A stretch of 64,000 nt of DNA from Microvirga arsenatis (GCF_009910705.1 NZ_JAAAXJ010000002.1:535585-599584), one strand, 5' to 3'; shown: positions 1-10,830, numbered from the stretch's first letter. Numbers and translations are program-made. Notes: generated by a model not told the origin, from the letters alone.

Positions 1-1046
1 CACAGGAGAAAGCCCACGAGCCAGCCGACCAGGGAGCCGGCCAGGCCGAGCGCCAGCCCCTCGACCAGGAACAGCCGGCGCATGTTTCCTTGCGTGAAGC
101 CCAGCGATTTCAGGATCGCGATGTCTCGCGCCTTCTCGTGGGTGATGGTGGAGATGATGTTGAAGATGCCGAAGCCGGCCACCAGCAGGATCGCGCCCAC
201 GACCGTGTACATGACCACGTTGCGCACCACGAGGGCCTCCAGGAGCGATTCGTTCGCCTCCTGCCAGGGCACGGCCTTGTAGCCGAGCTCGGCCTCCGCC
301 TGCCGGGCCACGCGGAGCGCAGCGTTCGGATCGTCCAGGCGCAGGCGGATGTCGTTGATCGCGTTGGGCCGCTCTGAGAGGATCTGGGCGCTTTTCAGGA
401 GCACGTAGGTCTCGCCCTCGTCGCGGGCGGTGTTGCCCGTGTGGAAGAGCCCGACGATCCGGAAGCTGCGCGACTGCCCCGTGGGGGCCACCACCTGGAT
501 CGTGGTGCCGACCGTGGCGCCGAGCCTCCGGGCCAGCCCGTCGCCGACGATGATGTTGTTGCCCCCGGCGCGCAGGGCATCGAAGCTGCCCTGGACGAAA
601 TCCGCGGCCACCGACGACACCTGGGCCTCGATCTCGGGCTCGATGCCGACGATGGACACCCCCAGGTCCCGTCCCGCATAGCGCACCACGCCCTGCGTGC
701 GCAGGCTCTGGGCCATGCGCCCCGGCACCCAGGAACGGAGGGAGGCGAAGGCGGCGGCGGGGTTGAGGATGCCGCGCCGGTCCTCCTTGGGCCGCAGGCC
801 CTCGAACTGGGCCGCGGCGAAGAGATCCTCCGCCGGCTGGCGCCGGGCGGTGCGGCGCTCGTCGGTGATCTGCACGTGCGGCATGGTGTCGACGAGCTGG
901 GCGATGAAGTCCTTTTCCGTGCCCTGCATCAGGGCCGCCATGGCGATGGAGAAGCCGACTCCCAGCGCCACCCCCAGGATCGCCACCACGGTCTGCCGGC
1001 CGCGCCCGGCGATGTGGGTGAGGGCGAGTTCGAGGATGAGGCGCAT
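1..1046 (-). CDS. ABC transporter permease, MacB/LolE (FtsX) type, 3' end outside window
   Basis: Reads leftwards from an ATG at 1046 and is cut by the window edge after about 348 codons. The N-terminus MRLILELALTHIAGRGRQ precedes a first membrane helix, followed by a large periplasmic MacB_PCD-like domain (residues about 40-270) and, near the left edge, the next membrane helices. This layout is typical of inner-membrane permeases that work with an ATPase and an HlyD-like adaptor to move lipids, peptides or drugs. It starts 2 bases after the stop of the adaptor gene, so the two are co-transcribed. Substrate cannot be inferred. The ATPase gene, if present, lies outside the window. Confidence 0.85.
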   Translation of the reverse strand, partial: MRLILELALTHIAGRGRQTVVAILGVALGVGFSIAMAALMQGTEKDFIAQLVDTMPHVQITDERRTARRQPAEDLFAAAQFEGLRPKEDRRGILNPAAAFASLRSWVPGRMAQSLRTQGVVRYAGRDLGVSIVGIEPEIEAQVSSVAADFVQGSFDALRAGGNNIIVGDGLARRLGATVGTTIQVVAPTGQSRSFRIVGLFHTGNTARDEGETYVLLKSAQILSERPNAINDIRLRLDDPNAALRVARQAEAELGYKAVPWQEANESLLEALVVRNVVMYTVVGAILLVAGFGIFNIISTITHEKARDIAILKSLGFTQGNMRRLFLVEGLALGLAGSLVGWLVGFLL

Positions 1047-1047
1047 G

Positions 1048-2046
1048 CTAGCCCCGCCTCTCCGCGACCCTCGCCCCGTCGGCGAGATCGTCCGGGAAGG
1101 GGGCGATCACCCGCTCGGCCTCGCTCAGCCCCTCCAGGATCTGGGTGCTGCCGGCGCCGCGGATGCCCAGCTTCACCTCGCGCCTGCGGGCGATCCCGTC
1201 CTGCGCCACGAAGAGGGCGCTGCCGCGCAGCGCGCCCGTGGGCACGAGGAGCGCATCGGCAACGATGCGGGCGATCACGTTCACCTCCACCGTCATGCCG
1301 ATCCGCAGCGGCGTGTCCGCCGGCAGGGACAGGTGGACCCGGTAGGTCTTGGCCACCGGATCGCCCTTCGGCGTGATCGAATCGACCTTCGCCTCGAGCG
1401 TCCGGTCGGGAAAGGCGTCGGCCTTGAGCACGGCGCGCTGGCCCACGGCGACGCGGGGGATGTCCTCCTCGTTCACCTCCGCCTCCACCTGCAGGGGCTT
1501 GGGCTCGCCGACCCAGAACAGCACCGTGCCGGGCTCGGCCACCTCCCCCACCTCGCCGTCCTGGCGCAGGACGATGCCGCTCACCGGAGCCCGCAGCACG
1601 TAGGATTCGAGCCGCGTCTCCTGGCCGGCGAGCAGGGCCTGGATCTGGCCGAGCTCGCTGCGGGCCCGGTCGAGGGCCTGCTCGCTGGCGACCCGGCGCT
1701 CCACGAGGGCGGCGATCCGTTCGTATTCCGCGGCGGTGAATTTCTGGCGGGCGCGCAGCTCGGCGAGGGCGGCCTCCGCCTGGCGGCTGTCGAGGCGGGC
1801 GAGCACGGCGCCGCGCTCCACCGCCTCGCCCTCGCAGTTGCACAGCTCCACGATGCGCTCGCGCAGGAGCGGCGTGACCTTGGCCCAGATGCGCGGCTCG
1901 ACCGTGCCCGTGGCATAGACGATCTCGGCCGCCTCGCCGCGCCTGGGCGCCGCGAGGGCAACCTCCTGCGGCCGGCTGAAGCGCCAGGCGGCCGCTCCGG
2001 CTGCCAGCAGCACGGCCGCGAGAAGGAGCAGGCGGGACAGCTTCAC
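1048..2046 (-). CDS. HlyD-family efflux adaptor (membrane fusion protein)
   Basis: 332 residues. An N-terminal signal-anchor (residues 1-20, rich in Leu and Ala) is followed by a biotinyl-lipoyl-like half motif, a coiled-coil hairpin (about 85-150, ending before VLRAPVSGIVL) and beta-barrel domains. The sequence RAPVSGIVLRQDGEVGE is the usual lipoyl-domain return of this family. It would span the periplasm and link the downstream permease to an outer channel or act as a periplasmic chaperone. First gene of the leftward operon; the divergent partner is rimP. Family assignment is firm, substrate unknown. Confidence 0.88.
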   Translation of the reverse strand: MKLSRLLLLAAVLLAAGAAAWRFSRPQEVALAAPRRGEAAEIVYATGTVEPRIWAKVTPLLRERIVELCNCEGEAVERGAVLARLDSRQAEAALAELRARQKFTAAEYERIAALVERRVASEQALDRARSELGQIQALLAGQETRLESYVLRAPVSGIVLRQDGEVGEVAEPGTVLFWVGEPKPLQVEAEVNEEDIPRVAVGQRAVLKADAFPDRTLEAKVDSITPKGDPVAKTYRVHLSLPADTPLRIGMTVEVNVIARIVADALLVPTGALRGSALFVAQDGIARRREVKLGIRGAGSTQILEGLSEAERVIAPFPDDLADGARVAERRG

Positions 2047-2180
2047 GACACGACTCCCAAAGACCGCGCCTGTCTAGCACAGACCAAGCTGGGCCGCGAT
2101 TGCGGAGCTTTCCGGAGGCGGCCCCCGAGCCTGTCGGACCGGAACGGATCCGCCGCCGGTCCGGTCCGGTTTCAGAACTC

Positions 2181-2209
2181 TTGCAATTTTCGGCTTGAAT
2201 CGGTATATC
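2181..2209 (+). promoter_or_regulatory. Probable sigma-70 promoter of the rimP-nusA-infB operon
   Basis: TTGCAA at 2181-2186 and TATATC at 2204-2209 are separated by exactly 17 bases, in an AT-richer stretch about 100 bases before the rimP start. It is the best promoter match in the 266-base divergent region. The match is by eye, with no transcript data. Confidence 0.55.
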
Positions 2210-2312
2210 TGCGTCGTCAGCTCTGGTTGCAGCGTCAAGCTGCTGGTCGAGAGTGGGCCCCACCGGGTCCGCTCTTTTTTATTGCCTTGAACGCCGGAGC
2301 GTGCGGAGAGCC

Positions 2313-2942
2313 ATGACAAACGAACGCGACAAACGGCTGATCACGGAGAGCGGCGTCGCCGCCCGGGTGGCGGCCATCGTCGAGCCGGTGATCGAGGATC
2401 TGGGCTTCAACCTCGTGCGGGTGCGGGTCACCGGCGCCAACGGCTGCACCGTGCAGATCATGGCCGAGCGGCCGGACGGCACCATGTCGGTGAGCGACTG
2501 CGAGACCGTGAGCCGGGCGATCTCGCCGGTGCTCGACCTCGAGGATCCCATCGACCGGGCGTATCATCTCGAGATCTCCTCGCCGGGAATCGACCGCCCG
2601 CTGGTGCGCAGCAGCGACTTCGAGCGCTGGAGCGGCTACGAGGCGAAGGTGGAGATGGCCGTTCCGGTCGAGGGCCGCAAGCGCTTCCGGGGGCTGCTCC
2701 GGGGCGTGGAGAACGGGATGCTCACGATCGAGCTGCCCGACGTGAAGGAGGGCCTGGAGCCCATCGCCCGCGTTCCCCTGGCGGATGTGGGCGAGGCTCA
2801 CCTCGTGCTGACCGACGAGTTGATCCGTGAATCGCTGCGCCGGGGAACGGCGCCGACCACGGACGAGCTTGATGAAGACACGGACGTGGTGGACGCGCCG
2901 GACGAGGCGCAGGACCCGTCCGACCAGACGAAACCGAATTAA
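2313..2942 (+). CDS. rimP: Ribosome maturation factor RimP
   Basis: 209 residues starting [10 protein letters not shown]; an upstream in-frame start at 2253 would add 20 non-conserved residues and is not used. The N-terminal domain carries the family pattern [17 protein letters not shown] and the loop [19 protein letters not shown] characteristic of RimP, followed by an Sm-like C-terminal domain and an acidic tail ([18 protein letters not shown]). RimP helps mature the 30S subunit. First gene of the classic rimP-nusA-ylxR-infB operon; nusA follows after 12 bases. Confidence 0.96.
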   Translation: MTNERDKRLITESGVAARVAAIVEPVIEDLGFNLVRVRVTGANGCTVQIMAERPDGTMSVSDCETVSRAISPVLDLEDPIDRAYHLEISSPGIDRPLVRSSDFERWSGYEAKVEMAVPVEGRKRFRGLLRGVENGMLTIELPDVKEGLEPIARVPLADVGEAHLVLTDELIRESLRRGTAPTTDELDEDTDVVDAPDEAQDPSDQTKPN

Positions 2943-2954
2943 GGAGCGACCTCG

Positions 2955-4574
2955 ATGGCTATCAGCGCCAACAGGCTTGAACTCTTGCAGATCGCCGATG
3001 CGGTCGCCCGCGAGAAGGTGATCGACAAGCAGATCGTTCTCGACGCCATGGCGGACGCCATCGCCAAGGCGGCCCGGTCCCGCTACGGCGCGGAAACCGA
3101 CATCCATGCGGAGATCCACCCGAAGACCGGCGAGCTGCGCCTGGCGCGCCACCTCCTGGTGGTCGAGGACGGCGCCGTGGAGAACGATTCCCGCGAGATC
3201 AGCCTCTCCGAGGCCCGCACCCGCCACAACCCGGCCGCCCAGGTGGGCGACGTGATCGCCGACACCCTGCCGCCCTTCGACTTCGGCCGCATCGCGGCGC
3301 AGTCCGCCAAGCAGGTGATCGTGCAGAAGGTGCGCGACGCCGAGCGCGACCGCCAGTACCAGGAGTACAAGGACCGCATCGGCGAGATCGTGAACGGCGC
3401 GGTCAAGCGCGTCGAGTACGGCAACGTGATCGTGGATCTCGGCCGCGGCGAGGCGATCATCCGCCGCGACGAGCTCATCCCCCGCGAGACCTTCCGCCCC
3501 GGCGACCGCATCCGCGCCTATCTCTTCGACGTGCGCCGCGAGGCGCGCGGGCCGCAGATCTTCCTGTCGCGCACCCATCCGCAGTTCATGGCGAAGCTCT
3601 TTGCCTCCGAGGTGCCGGAGATCTACGACGGCATCGTCACCGTGCAGGCCGTGGCCCGCGATCCGGGCTCCCGCGCCAAGATCGCCGTGACCTCGCGCGA
3701 TTCCTCCATCGATCCCGTGGGTGCCTGCGTCGGCATGCGCGGCTCCCGCGTCCAGGCGGTGGTGGGCGAGCTCCAGGGCGAGAAGATCGACATCATTCCC
3801 TGGTCCCCCGACCAGGCGACCTTCATCGTCAACGCGCTCCAGCCCGCCGAGGTGGTCAAGGTGGTGCTCGACGAGGAGGCCGACCGCATCGAGGTGGTGG
3901 TGCCCAACGACCAGCTCTCGCTGGCCATCGGCCGCCGCGGCCAGAACGTGCGCCTCGCCTCGCAGCTCACCGGCTGGGACATCGACATCCTCACCGAGGC
4001 CGAGGAATCCGAGCGCCGTCAGAAGGAGTTCGCCGAGCGCACCGACCTGTTCATGAGCGCGCTCGACGTGGACGAGGTGGTGGGCCAGCTCCTCGCCTCC
4101 GAGGGCTTCCGCTCGGTCGAGGAGATCGCCTATGTGGATGCCTCCGAGCTCGCCTCCATCGAGGGCTTCGACGAGGACACCGCCGCCGAGATCCAGAGCC
4201 GCGCCCAGGATTATCTCGCCCGCATCGAGGCCGAGAACGAGGCCCGGCGCAAGGAGCTCGGCGTTGCCGACGAGCTGAAGGAGATCGACGGCGTCACCAC
4301 CGCCATGCTGGTGGCCTTCGGCGAGAACGACATCAAGTCCGTCGAGGACCTGGCCGGCTGCGCCACCGACGATCTCGTCGGCTGGACGGAGGGCCGCGGC
4401 CCCGAGGCCACCCGCTACAAGGGGGCTCTCGACGGCTTCGACCTGTCCCGCGCCGAGGCGGAGGCCATGGTCATGGCAGCCCGCGTGAAGGCCGGCTGGA
4501 TCGAGCAGCCCGAGGAAACCGTGGAGACCGAGGGATCGGCCGAAGAGGCCGAGACCGAGGCTCAGCCGTCCTAA
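2955..4574 (+). CDS. nusA: Transcription termination/antitermination factor NusA
   Basis: 539 residues, normal for alphaproteobacterial NusA. Order: N-terminal RNA polymerase-binding domain (1-125), S1 domain (about 135-200, [20 protein letters not shown]), two KH domains (about 230-345, with [17 protein letters not shown] and [13 protein letters not shown]), then C-terminal helix-hairpin-helix repeats (about 360-510) and an acidic tail. It binds RNA polymerase and nascent RNA to control pausing and termination. The spacing of 12 bases after rimP and 30 bases before ylxR supports one operon. Confidence 0.97.
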   Translation: MAISANRLELLQIADAVAREKVIDKQIVLDAMADAIAKAARSRYGAETDIHAEIHPKTGELRLARHLLVVEDGAVENDSREISLSEARTRHNPAAQVGDVIADTLPPFDFGRIAAQSAKQVIVQKVRDAERDRQYQEYKDRIGEIVNGAVKRVEYGNVIVDLGRGEAIIRRDELIPRETFRPGDRIRAYLFDVRREARGPQIFLSRTHPQFMAKLFASEVPEIYDGIVTVQAVARDPGSRAKIAVTSRDSSIDPVGACVGMRGSRVQAVVGELQGEKIDIIPWSPDQATFIVNALQPAEVVKVVLDEEADRIEVVVPNDQLSLAIGRRGQNVRLASQLTGWDIDILTEAEESERRQKEFAERTDLFMSALDVDEVVGQLLASEGFRSVEEIAYVDASELASIEGFDEDTAAEIQSRAQDYLARIEAENEARRKELGVADELKEIDGVTTAMLVAFGENDIKSVEDLAGCATDDLVGWTEGRGPEATRYKGALDGFDLSRAEAEAMVMAARVKAGWIEQPEETVETEGSAEEAETEAQPS

Positions 4575-4604
4575 AACGGCCATGAGGAAGCGAGGTCAGG
4601 ACCT

Positions 4605-5276
4605 GTGCCGCGGCATGAACCGGAGCGCACCTGCATCGTCACCCGCGAGGCTCGAAGCCCCGCGGGCCTGATCCGCTTCGTCCTCGGGCCGGACGGCCAG
4701 GTGGTGCCCGACCTCCGGCACAAGCTGCCGGGCCGGGGCGTCTGGGTCACGGCCCGCCGCGGCATGGTGGAAGAGGCGGCCAAACGTCGCCTCTTCTCCC
4801 GCGCCTTCAAGGCCGAGGCCAGGGCTCCGGAGACCCTGGGCGAGGATATCGAGCGCCTTCTCCGGGACGACATGCGCCAGGGCCTGGCGCTCGCCAACAA
4901 GGCGGGCGCCGTGATCACGGGCTTCCACAAGGTGGAGGCCGCCTTGGCGGGCAAACCCGTCGTCGCCCTTATTCATGCCGCAGAGGCGGCGGAAGATGGG
5001 CGAAGAAAATTGGCGAACCAGTTGCGAAAACGCCTCGGCGAGGCAATATCAGGCTTTCCGGTCATTCAAGAGCTGTCCAACGACGAATTGGATTTGGCAT
5101 TGGGCCGGTCACATGTGATACATGCTGCCCTCGTCGCGGGCGCTGGGAGCGACGGCTTTCTGAACCGCTGGCATCGTTACCGCTCCTATCGCGGCATCGA
5201 GGCCGATCAAACTGGCCTCGGAAACGAGACCGGCGAACCCAAGACTATGAAACCCGCAGGAACTGAGGCGGAATGA
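4605..5276 (+). CDS. ylxR: YlxR-family RNA-binding protein (DUF448) with L7Ae-like C-terminal half
   Basis: 223 residues from a GTG start preceded by GAGGTCAGG. The N-terminal half has the YlxR pattern [21 protein letters not shown] and [10 protein letters not shown]; the second half (about 90-190, [17 protein letters not shown]) resembles the L7Ae/L30e fold fused to YlxR in alphaproteobacteria. In Bacillus the family affects transcription and tRNA processing genes; its role here is inferred only from operon position. Its stop overlaps the infB start by four bases (ATGA), so translation is coupled. Confidence 0.88.
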   Translation: MPRHEPERTCIVTREARSPAGLIRFVLGPDGQVVPDLRHKLPGRGVWVTARRGMVEEAAKRRLFSRAFKAEARAPETLGEDIERLLRDDMRQGLALANKAGAVITGFHKVEAALAGKPVVALIHAAEAAEDGRRKLANQLRKRLGEAISGFPVIQELSNDELDLALGRSHVIHAALVAGAGSDGFLNRWHRYRSYRGIEADQTGLGNETGEPKTMKPAGTEAE

Positions 5277-8131
5277 CCGATACGAAAAACCAGGGCGACA
5301 AGACTCTTCATGTGTCGTCCAAGACGCTGTCTCTGAAGCGCCCCGTCGAACAGGGCGTGGTGCGCCAAAGCTTCTCCCACGGCCGGTCCAAGTCGGTCGT
5401 GGTGGAGACGGTGAAGCGTCGCCCTGCCGTTGGCCCCGGCGCGCCCAAGGAAGACAGGTCCGCGCCGCAGCAGGCGGCAGGCTCCGCGGCTGCGCCTAAG
5501 CCAGCCCCGGCCGCCGCGCCGAAGCCGGCGGCGCCCGCTCAGGGCGCCCGCCCGCAGCGGCCTGCCCCCAACACCCCCCGCTCCGGCGGCATGGTGCTGC
5601 AGACCCTGTCCGAGCAGGAGCGCGATGCGCGCCTGAACGCCCTTGCGGATGCCCGCCGCCGCGACGAGGAAGAGCGCCGCCGCCAGGCCGAGGAAGCCGC
5701 CCGCCGCGCCGAGCGCGAGGCCGCCGAGGCCAAGGAGCGCGAAGCCGCCGAAGCGCGCAAGCGCGAGGAGGAGGAGCGTCGCCGCCAGGACGAGGAGCGC
5801 AAGCGCCGCGCCGAGGACGAGGCCCGCCGCCGCCTGGGCGAGGAGGCCGCCCCGCGCCCCGCGCCGGGTGCCGCCCCCGCAGCCCGCACCGGCGCTCCGC
5901 GTCCGGAGGGCGGCCGCTTCGAGGGTCCGCGCCCGCCCCGCTCCGACGGTCCGCGTCCCGCCGGCCCGCGCTCGGACGGTCCCCGCACGGGTGGATTCCG
6001 CCCCGGCGTCGGCACCTCCGGCGGCCGTCCGCCGAGCCTGAACCACATGGCGCGCCCGGCCGCGCCGGTCGTCCCCGATCCGGAGACGGCCAAGCCCAAG
6101 ACCCGCACCGCCGCCCCTGTCGCGGCCCGCGCCGTCGAGGTCGATGACGAGGAGGGCGTGCGCGCCCGGCGTTCCGGCGTCGCGGCCAAGCCCGCGGCCG
6201 TGCCGAAGGCGCCCAAGGCCGCTCCCGGCGAGGAAAAGCGCCGCGGCCGCCTGACCCTGACCAACGCGCTGGCCGGCGACGAGGAGCGGACCCGCTCGCT
6301 CGCCGCCTTCCGCCGCCGCAACCAGCGCCTCATGGGCCACCGCCAGGTGGAGCAGAAGGAAAAGATCGCCCGCGAGGTGACGATTCCGGAGACGATCACC
6401 ATCCAGGAGCTCGCCAACCGCATGTCGGAGCGTGCCGTCGACGTGATCAAGTTCCTGATGAAGCAGGGACAGATGCACAAGATCACCGACGTGATCGATG
6501 CCGATACCGCGCAGCTCGTCGCGGAGGAGCTCGGCCACACGGTGAAGCGCGTCGCGGAATCGGACGTCGAGGAGGGCCTCTTCGACACCCCGGACACGGA
6601 CGAGAATCTCGAGGCGCGGCCTCCGGTCGTGACCATCATGGGCCACGTCGACCACGGCAAGACCTCGCTGCTCGACGCGATCCGCAAGACCAACGTGGTC
6701 TCCGGCGAGGCCGGCGGCATCACGCAGCATATCGGCGCCTACCAGGTGACCTCGCCGCTCGGCGGCAAGATCACCTTCATCGACACCCCCGGCCACGCCG
6801 CCTTCACCGCCATGCGCGCCCGCGGCGCCAAGGTGACGGACATCGTCGTGCTCGTGGTGGCGGCGGATGACGGCGTCATGCCGCAGACCATCGAGGCGAT
6901 CAACCACGCGCAGGCGGCCGGCGTGCCGCTGATCGTGGCGATCAACAAGGTGGACAAGCCCGACGCGAACCCGCAGCGGGTGCGCACCGAGCTGCTGCAG
7001 CACTCCATCGTCGTGGAATCCATGGGCGGCGAGACCCTCGAGTTCGAGGTCTCGGCCAAGACCGGCCAGGGCCTCGACAGCCTGCTCGAGGGCCTGCAGC
7101 TCCAGGCCGAGATCCTGGATCTCAAGGCCAACCCGGAGCGCTCGGCCGAAGGCACCGTCATCGAGGCGAAGCTCGATCGCGGCCGCGGCCCCGTGGCCAC
7201 CGTGCTCGTCCAGCGCGGCACCCTCAGGACCGGCGACATCGTGGTGGCCGGCGCCGAATGGGGTCGCGTGCGCGCCCTGATCAACGATCTCGGCGCCGCC
7301 GTGAAGGAGGCCGGTCCCTCGGTCCCCGTCGAGGTGCTCGGCTTCAACGGCACGCCCGAGGCCGGCGACCGTGTCGCGGTGGTCGAGTCCGAGGCCCGCG
7401 CCCGCGAGATCACCGAGTACCGCGCCCGCCAGAAGCGCGAGCGTCAGGCGGCCCGCATGGGCTCGGCCGGACGCACGCTCGCCGACATGATGCGCGACCT
7501 CAAGGCCGGAGCGGGCCGCAAGGAGTTCCCGCTCGTGGTCCGGGCCGACGTGCAGGGCTCGGCGGAAGCGATCGTCGGCGCCCTCGAGAAGGTGGGCAAC
7601 GAGGAAGTCGCAGCCCGCATCGTCCAGGCCGGCGTCGGCGGCATCTCGGAATCGGACGTGACCCTCGCGGAAGCGTCCGGCGCCATCATCCTCGCCTTCA
7701 ACGTGCGCGCCCACAAGGAAGCGCGCGAGGCGGCCGAGCGTGCCGGCATCGAGATCCGCTACTACAACATCATCTACGACCTCGTGGATGACGTGAAGGC
7801 GGCCATGTCCGGCCTGCTCGCGCCGACGCTGCGCGAGGAGCGTCTCGGCGAGGCGCAGGTGCTCGAGGTGTTCAACGTGTCCAAGGTGGGCAAGATCGCC
7901 GGCTGCCGCGTCCTCGACGGCGTGGTCCAGCGCGGCGCCCATGTGCGCCTCATCCGCGACAACGTGGTGATCCACGAAGGCAGGCTGTCCCAGCTCAAGC
8001 GCTTCAAGGACGACGCCCGCGAGGTCACCTCGGGTCAGGAATGCGGCATGTCCTTCGAGAACTACCAGGACATGCGCGTCGGCGACCTCATCGAGTGCTA
8101 CCGCGTGGAAGAGGTGAAGCGGTCGCTGTAA
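5273..8131 (+). CDS. infB: Translation initiation factor IF-2
   Basis: 952 residues. The first 350 are low-complexity: Ala/Pro/Arg-rich linkers and a charged coiled coil (about 125-195, repeats of [10 protein letters not shown] type). An IF2_N segment follows (about 370-420), then the GTPase domain with [14 protein letters not shown] near residue 457, DTPGH and NKVDK motifs, and domains II-IV ending [10 protein letters not shown]-2 brings fMet-tRNA to the 30S P site and promotes subunit joining. The long N-terminal extension is normal in this order. Coupled to ylxR by ATGA; rbfA follows after about 100 bases. Confidence 0.98.
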   Translation: MTDTKNQGDKTLHVSSKTLSLKRPVEQGVVRQSFSHGRSKSVVVETVKRRPAVGPGAPKEDRSAPQQAAGSAAAPKPAPAAAPKPAAPAQGARPQRPAPNTPRSGGMVLQTLSEQERDARLNALADARRRDEEERRRQAEEAARRAEREAAEAKEREAAEARKREEEERRRQDEERKRRAEDEARRRLGEEAAPRPAPGAAPAARTGAPRPEGGRFEGPRPPRSDGPRPAGPRSDGPRTGGFRPGVGTSGGRPPSLNHMARPAAPVVPDPETAKPKTRTAAPVAARAVEVDDEEGVRARRSGVAAKPAAVPKAPKAAPGEEKRRGRLTLTNALAGDEERTRSLAAFRRRNQRLMGHRQVEQKEKIAREVTIPETITIQELANRMSERAVDVIKFLMKQGQMHKITDVIDADTAQLVAEELGHTVKRVAESDVEEGLFDTPDTDENLEARPPVVTIMGHVDHGKTSLLDAIRKTNVVSGEAGGITQHIGAYQVTSPLGGKITFIDTPGHAAFTAMRARGAKVTDIVVLVVAADDGVMPQTIEAINHAQAAGVPLIVAINKVDKPDANPQRVRTELLQHSIVVESMGGETLEFEVSAKTGQGLDSLLEGLQLQAEILDLKANPERSAEGTVIEAKLDRGRGPVATVLVQRGTLRTGDIVVAGAEWGRVRALINDLGAAVKEAGPSVPVEVLGFNGTPEAGDRVAVVESEARAREITEYRARQKRERQAARMGSAGRTLADMMRDLKAGAGRKEFPLVVRADVQGSAEAIVGALEKVGNEEVAARIVQAGVGGISESDVTLAEASGAIILAFNVRAHKEAREAAERAGIEIRYYNIIYDLVDDVKAAMSGLLAPTLREERLGEAQVLEVFNVSKVGKIAGCRVLDGVVQRGAHVRLIRDNVVIHEGRLSQLKRFKDDAREVTSGQECGMSFENYQDMRVGDLIECYRVEEVKRSL

Positions 8132-8229
8132 GCCGCTTCCATCCAACCGTCTGGAACATCCATCATGGCCGGGTCATTCCCGGCCATGATCCCTTTTGAA
8201 CGATCCGGTCCAACCCCGGAGACAAGACA

Positions 8230-8655
8230 ATGGCCAAACGTTTCGAACAGACCACCGGACCCTCCCAGCGCCAGCAGCGCGTGGCCGAGCTCGTGCGCCA
8301 CGCACTGGCCGAGGTTCTCTCCCGCGGCGACCTGCAGGACGACGTGCTGACGAAGAACGTCATCACCATCCCCGAGGTGCGCATGTCGCCGGATCTCAAG
8401 CTCGCCACGGCTTACGTCATGCCCCTCGGTGGCCGGGACGAGGCGGCGGTGCTCAAGGCGCTCGAGAAGAACAAGAAGGTGCTGCGCCAGGAGGTCGCCC
8501 GCCGGGTGAACCTGAAGTTTGCCCCCGACCTGCGCTTCCGCCGCGACGAGAGCTTCGACGAGGCGGCCCGCATCGACGCGCTGCTGCGCTCCGAGCGCGT
8601 GGCGCGCGATACGCTCAAGCCCGCCTCCGACATCTCCGACGACGACAACGAGTAA
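8230..8655 (+). CDS. rbfA: Ribosome-binding factor A
   Basis: 141 residues with the KH-type RbfA core: [22 protein letters not shown] near the start, then [18 protein letters not shown], and [25 protein letters not shown] near the end, followed by an acidic tail. It assists late 16S rRNA maturation on the 30S subunit. It lies 98 bases after infB and 5 bases before truB, keeping the conserved operon order. Confidence 0.96.
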   Translation: MAKRFEQTTGPSQRQQRVAELVRHALAEVLSRGDLQDDVLTKNVITIPEVRMSPDLKLATAYVMPLGGRDEAAVLKALEKNKKVLRQEVARRVNLKFAPDLRFRRDESFDEAARIDALLRSERVARDTLKPASDISDDDNE

Positions 8656-8660
8656 GAGCC

Positions 8661-9581
8661 ATGAGCGAAGAACGCCCGCAGCGGAGGCCGCACGGCGACC
8701 GCCCGAAGAAGCGCGACGTCAACGGCTGGATCATCCTCGACAAGGGGGTCGGCCTGACCTCGACCCATGCGGTGGCGGTGGTCAAGCGCAGCCTCTCCGC
8801 CAAGAAAGCGGGGCATGCCGGCACCCTCGACCCGCTCGCTTCCGGCATCCTGCCCATCGCGCTCGGCGAGGCCACCAAGACCGTTCCCTTCGTCATGGAT
8901 GGGCGCAAGTCCTACGTGTTCACCGTGGCCTGGGGCGCGGAGACCACCACGGACGACACCGAGGGCGAGGTGGTCGAGCGCACGGATCGGCTGCCCGACC
9001 CGGCCGAGATCGAGGCCCTCCTGCCCCGATTCACCGGCCAGGTGCAGCAGGTGCCGCCGCGCTTTTCCGCCATCAAGATCGCCGGCGAGCGCGCCTATGA
9101 CCTCGCCCGCGACGGCGAGGCGGTGGAGCTGCAGCCGCGCACGGTGCAGATCGACCGGCTCACCCTCGTCCATCACGACGGCAACCGCTCGGTGATCGAG
9201 GCCGATTGCGGCAAGGGCACCTATGTGCGGGCCATCGCCCGCGACCTCGGCCGAACCTTGGGCTGCCTCGGCCACATCGCGGCGCTGCGGCGCACCCGTG
9301 TCGGCCCCTTCACGGAGCAGGAGGCGGTGACGGTGGAGGATCTCGCCACCGATCCGGCGGCCCTGCGCCCCGTGGAGGCGGCCTTGAGCGAGATCCCGTC
9401 CATCCCGGTCAGCCGCGACATGGCCGGGCGCCTCATGCGCGGGCAGTCCATCATCCTGCGCGGACGCGAGGCGCCGCTGTCGGGCAAGGTCTATGCCACC
9501 TGCAACGGCGTTCTCATCGCCGTGGGCGACGTGGAGCGCGGCGAATTGGTGCCGCACCGGGTGTTCAACCTGGGCGGATAA
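8661..9581 (+). CDS. truB: tRNA pseudouridine-55 synthase
   Basis: 306 residues starting MSEERPQRRP after the rbfA stop. The catalytic segment GHAGTLDPLASGILP contains the nucleophile Asp57. RVxxGTYVRAIARDLG-like sequence (CGKGTYVRAIARDLGRTLGC) and a C-terminal PUA-like region (KVYATCNGVLIAVGDVE) complete the family. It makes pseudouridine 55 in the T-loop of tRNAs. An open frame continues upstream through rbfA, but it is the shadow of rbfA and not part of this protein. Confidence 0.96.
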   Translation: MSEERPQRRPHGDRPKKRDVNGWIILDKGVGLTSTHAVAVVKRSLSAKKAGHAGTLDPLASGILPIALGEATKTVPFVMDGRKSYVFTVAWGAETTTDDTEGEVVERTDRLPDPAEIEALLPRFTGQVQQVPPRFSAIKIAGERAYDLARDGEAVELQPRTVQIDRLTLVHHDGNRSVIEADCGKGTYVRAIARDLGRTLGCLGHIAALRRTRVGPFTEQEAVTVEDLATDPAALRPVEAALSEIPSIPVSRDMAGRLMRGQSIILRGREAPLSGKVYATCNGVLIAVGDVERGELVPHRVFNLGG

Positions 9582-9590
9582 ACGCGTCAT

Positions 9591-9686
9591 CCCGGGGTCG
9601 CGACGGCGGAACCCGGGACCGTTTCACGAATCCAGCGCCTTTCCCGTCCGGCGATCCCGGATCGGCTTGCGCCGTCCGGGATGACT
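9591..9686. repeat. Dispersed palindromic repeat, family D (CCCGGATC...GTCCGGGATGA)
   Basis: Between the convergent truB and DUF892 genes. It contains CCCGGGGTC and CCCGGGACC stretches and the arm ATCCCGGATCGGCTTGCGCC followed by GTCCGGGATGA (about 9655-9682), in which ATCCCGGA pairs with TCCGGGAT around a small side hairpin. The same arm recurs at 61630-61662. It may also end transcription from both sides. Confidence 0.6.
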
Positions 9687-9696
9687 GCATCGGATC

Positions 9697-10239
9697 TTAC
9701 CGGTCGGCCTTCAGGCCCTGCGCCGAGCGCGTCAGGAACTTCTGGGTGATCGGCACGATCAGGTCGTAAACCGCCTGGGCAGTCTTCTCCTCCTCGCGCA
9801 GCGACTCCTGGAGAGCCGGGACGAACTTCTGGTTCCCGGAGGCTTCGGCCATGGCGATGAGGGACTTGTAGGACGCGATCTCGAAATTCTCGAAGGCGTG
9901 GTTGGCGAAGGTGTTTTTCAGAACCTCGTCGGCCATCGGCATGTGGCCGACGGCGGCCAGATTGGCCATGAACTGGGTGGCCATGTCCTTCAGGATCGAG
10001 CGATCCGCACCGAAGCTGTGCAGAGCCTCGTCGAGGCGGCGGATCTGCCCTTCCGTCTCGGTGATGTGCCGGCGCAGCAGGTCGGACATCTCCGGATAGT
10101 TTTCGAACCGCTCGACCTGCCGCTCCATGAGCTGGATGGCCTGCTTCTCGAGGGCGTGAGCGTTTTCCAGGCCGGTGATGAAGATGTTGCGGATGTCCTC
10201 GGAGGACGTCAGGTCGGCCATGCCGGTGGTGGCAGTCAT
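9697..10239 (-). CDS. DUF892 (YciE/YciF-like) ferritin-like protein
   Basis: 180 residues from MTATTGMADLT; this start follows GGAAGC and removes 29 residues of non-conserved upstream frame. The four-helix DUF892 pattern is visible: EDIRNIFITGLENAHALEKQ, RHITETEGQIRRLDEALHSFG, and the C-terminal EEEKTAQAVYDLI, with Glu and His residues spaced as in ferritin-like di-iron folds. Family members are often stress-induced; the reaction is not established. It is a single gene in reverse orientation between truB and rpsO, which are usually adjacent. Confidence 0.85.
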   Translation of the reverse strand: MTATTGMADLTSSEDIRNIFITGLENAHALEKQAIQLMERQVERFENYPEMSDLLRRHITETEGQIRRLDEALHSFGADRSILKDMATQFMANLAAVGHMPMADEVLKNTFANHAFENFEIASYKSLIAMAEASGNQKFVPALQESLREEEKTAQAVYDLIVPITQKFLTRSAQGLKADR

Positions 10240-10541
10240 GATGGGGCTTCCTATCTTGGGGGTCTCCGGTTCACCAACCGCAACCCGGAAGACTTGTTCC
10301 GCCCGCGTTTGTCGCAAGCGGCGCATCCTATTGCTCCGCTTGGGAAAAACGATTTCTCTGGCACTTCACCGCATTTCGTGTATGGTGCGCCATCTCTTCG
10401 AAGGCCTGATCCCTCGAAGAAGACGCGTCCGGGTTCGGACCGCGCTGGACGACATCCCGGCCCGGCCCTTCCGGACGAGCGGACCCGAGGCTCCTTGAAG
10501 CCCACGGTCTTACACAACACACCAACCTGAAAGGACTGACG
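10240..10541. other. Divergent intergenic region between DUF892 and rpsO
   Basis: About 300 bases without a convincing gene. It must carry promoters for both flanking genes. I see AT-richer sequence around 10330-10385 but no clean -35/-10 pair, and no S15 leader pseudoknot could be confirmed by eye. Confidence 0.4.
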
Positions 10542-10811
10542 ATGTCGATCACGGCTGAGCGCAAGACCGCGCTTGTCAAGGAATTCGCCCAGAAGGCTGG
10601 CGATACCGGCTCCCCCGAGGTGCAGGTCGCCATTCTCACCGAGCGGATCAACAACCTGACCGGCCACTTCAAGACCCACACGAAGGACAACCATTCCCGT
10701 CGTGGCCTCCTGAAGCTGGTGTCGCAGCGCCGCTCGCTCCTCGACTACCTGAAGAAGAAGGACGAGGGTCGCTACCGCACGCTGATCGAGAAGCTCGGCA
10801 TCCGCCGCTAA
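10542..10811 (+). CDS. rpsO: 30S ribosomal protein S15
   Basis: 89 residues, the standard S15 length. The core [20 protein letters not shown], the stretch [20 protein letters not shown] and the end [12 protein letters not shown] are diagnostic. S15 binds 16S rRNA early in 30S assembly. A good ribosome-binding site (GAAAGGA) precedes the ATG. It heads the rpsO-pnp unit. Confidence 0.98.
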   Translation: MSITAERKTALVKEFAQKAGDTGSPEVQVAILTERINNLTGHFKTHTKDNHSRRGLLKLVSQRRSLLDYLKKKDEGRYRTLIEKLGIRR

Positions 10812-10830
10812 GCTTTTCGTGAAAGAACTT

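Noticed and set aside
5207..8146. A 979-codon open frame on the minus strand across infB
   Set aside because: It is a by-product of high GC and codon bias antisense to infB; its translation is rich in His, Gly, Leu and Asp without any family pattern.
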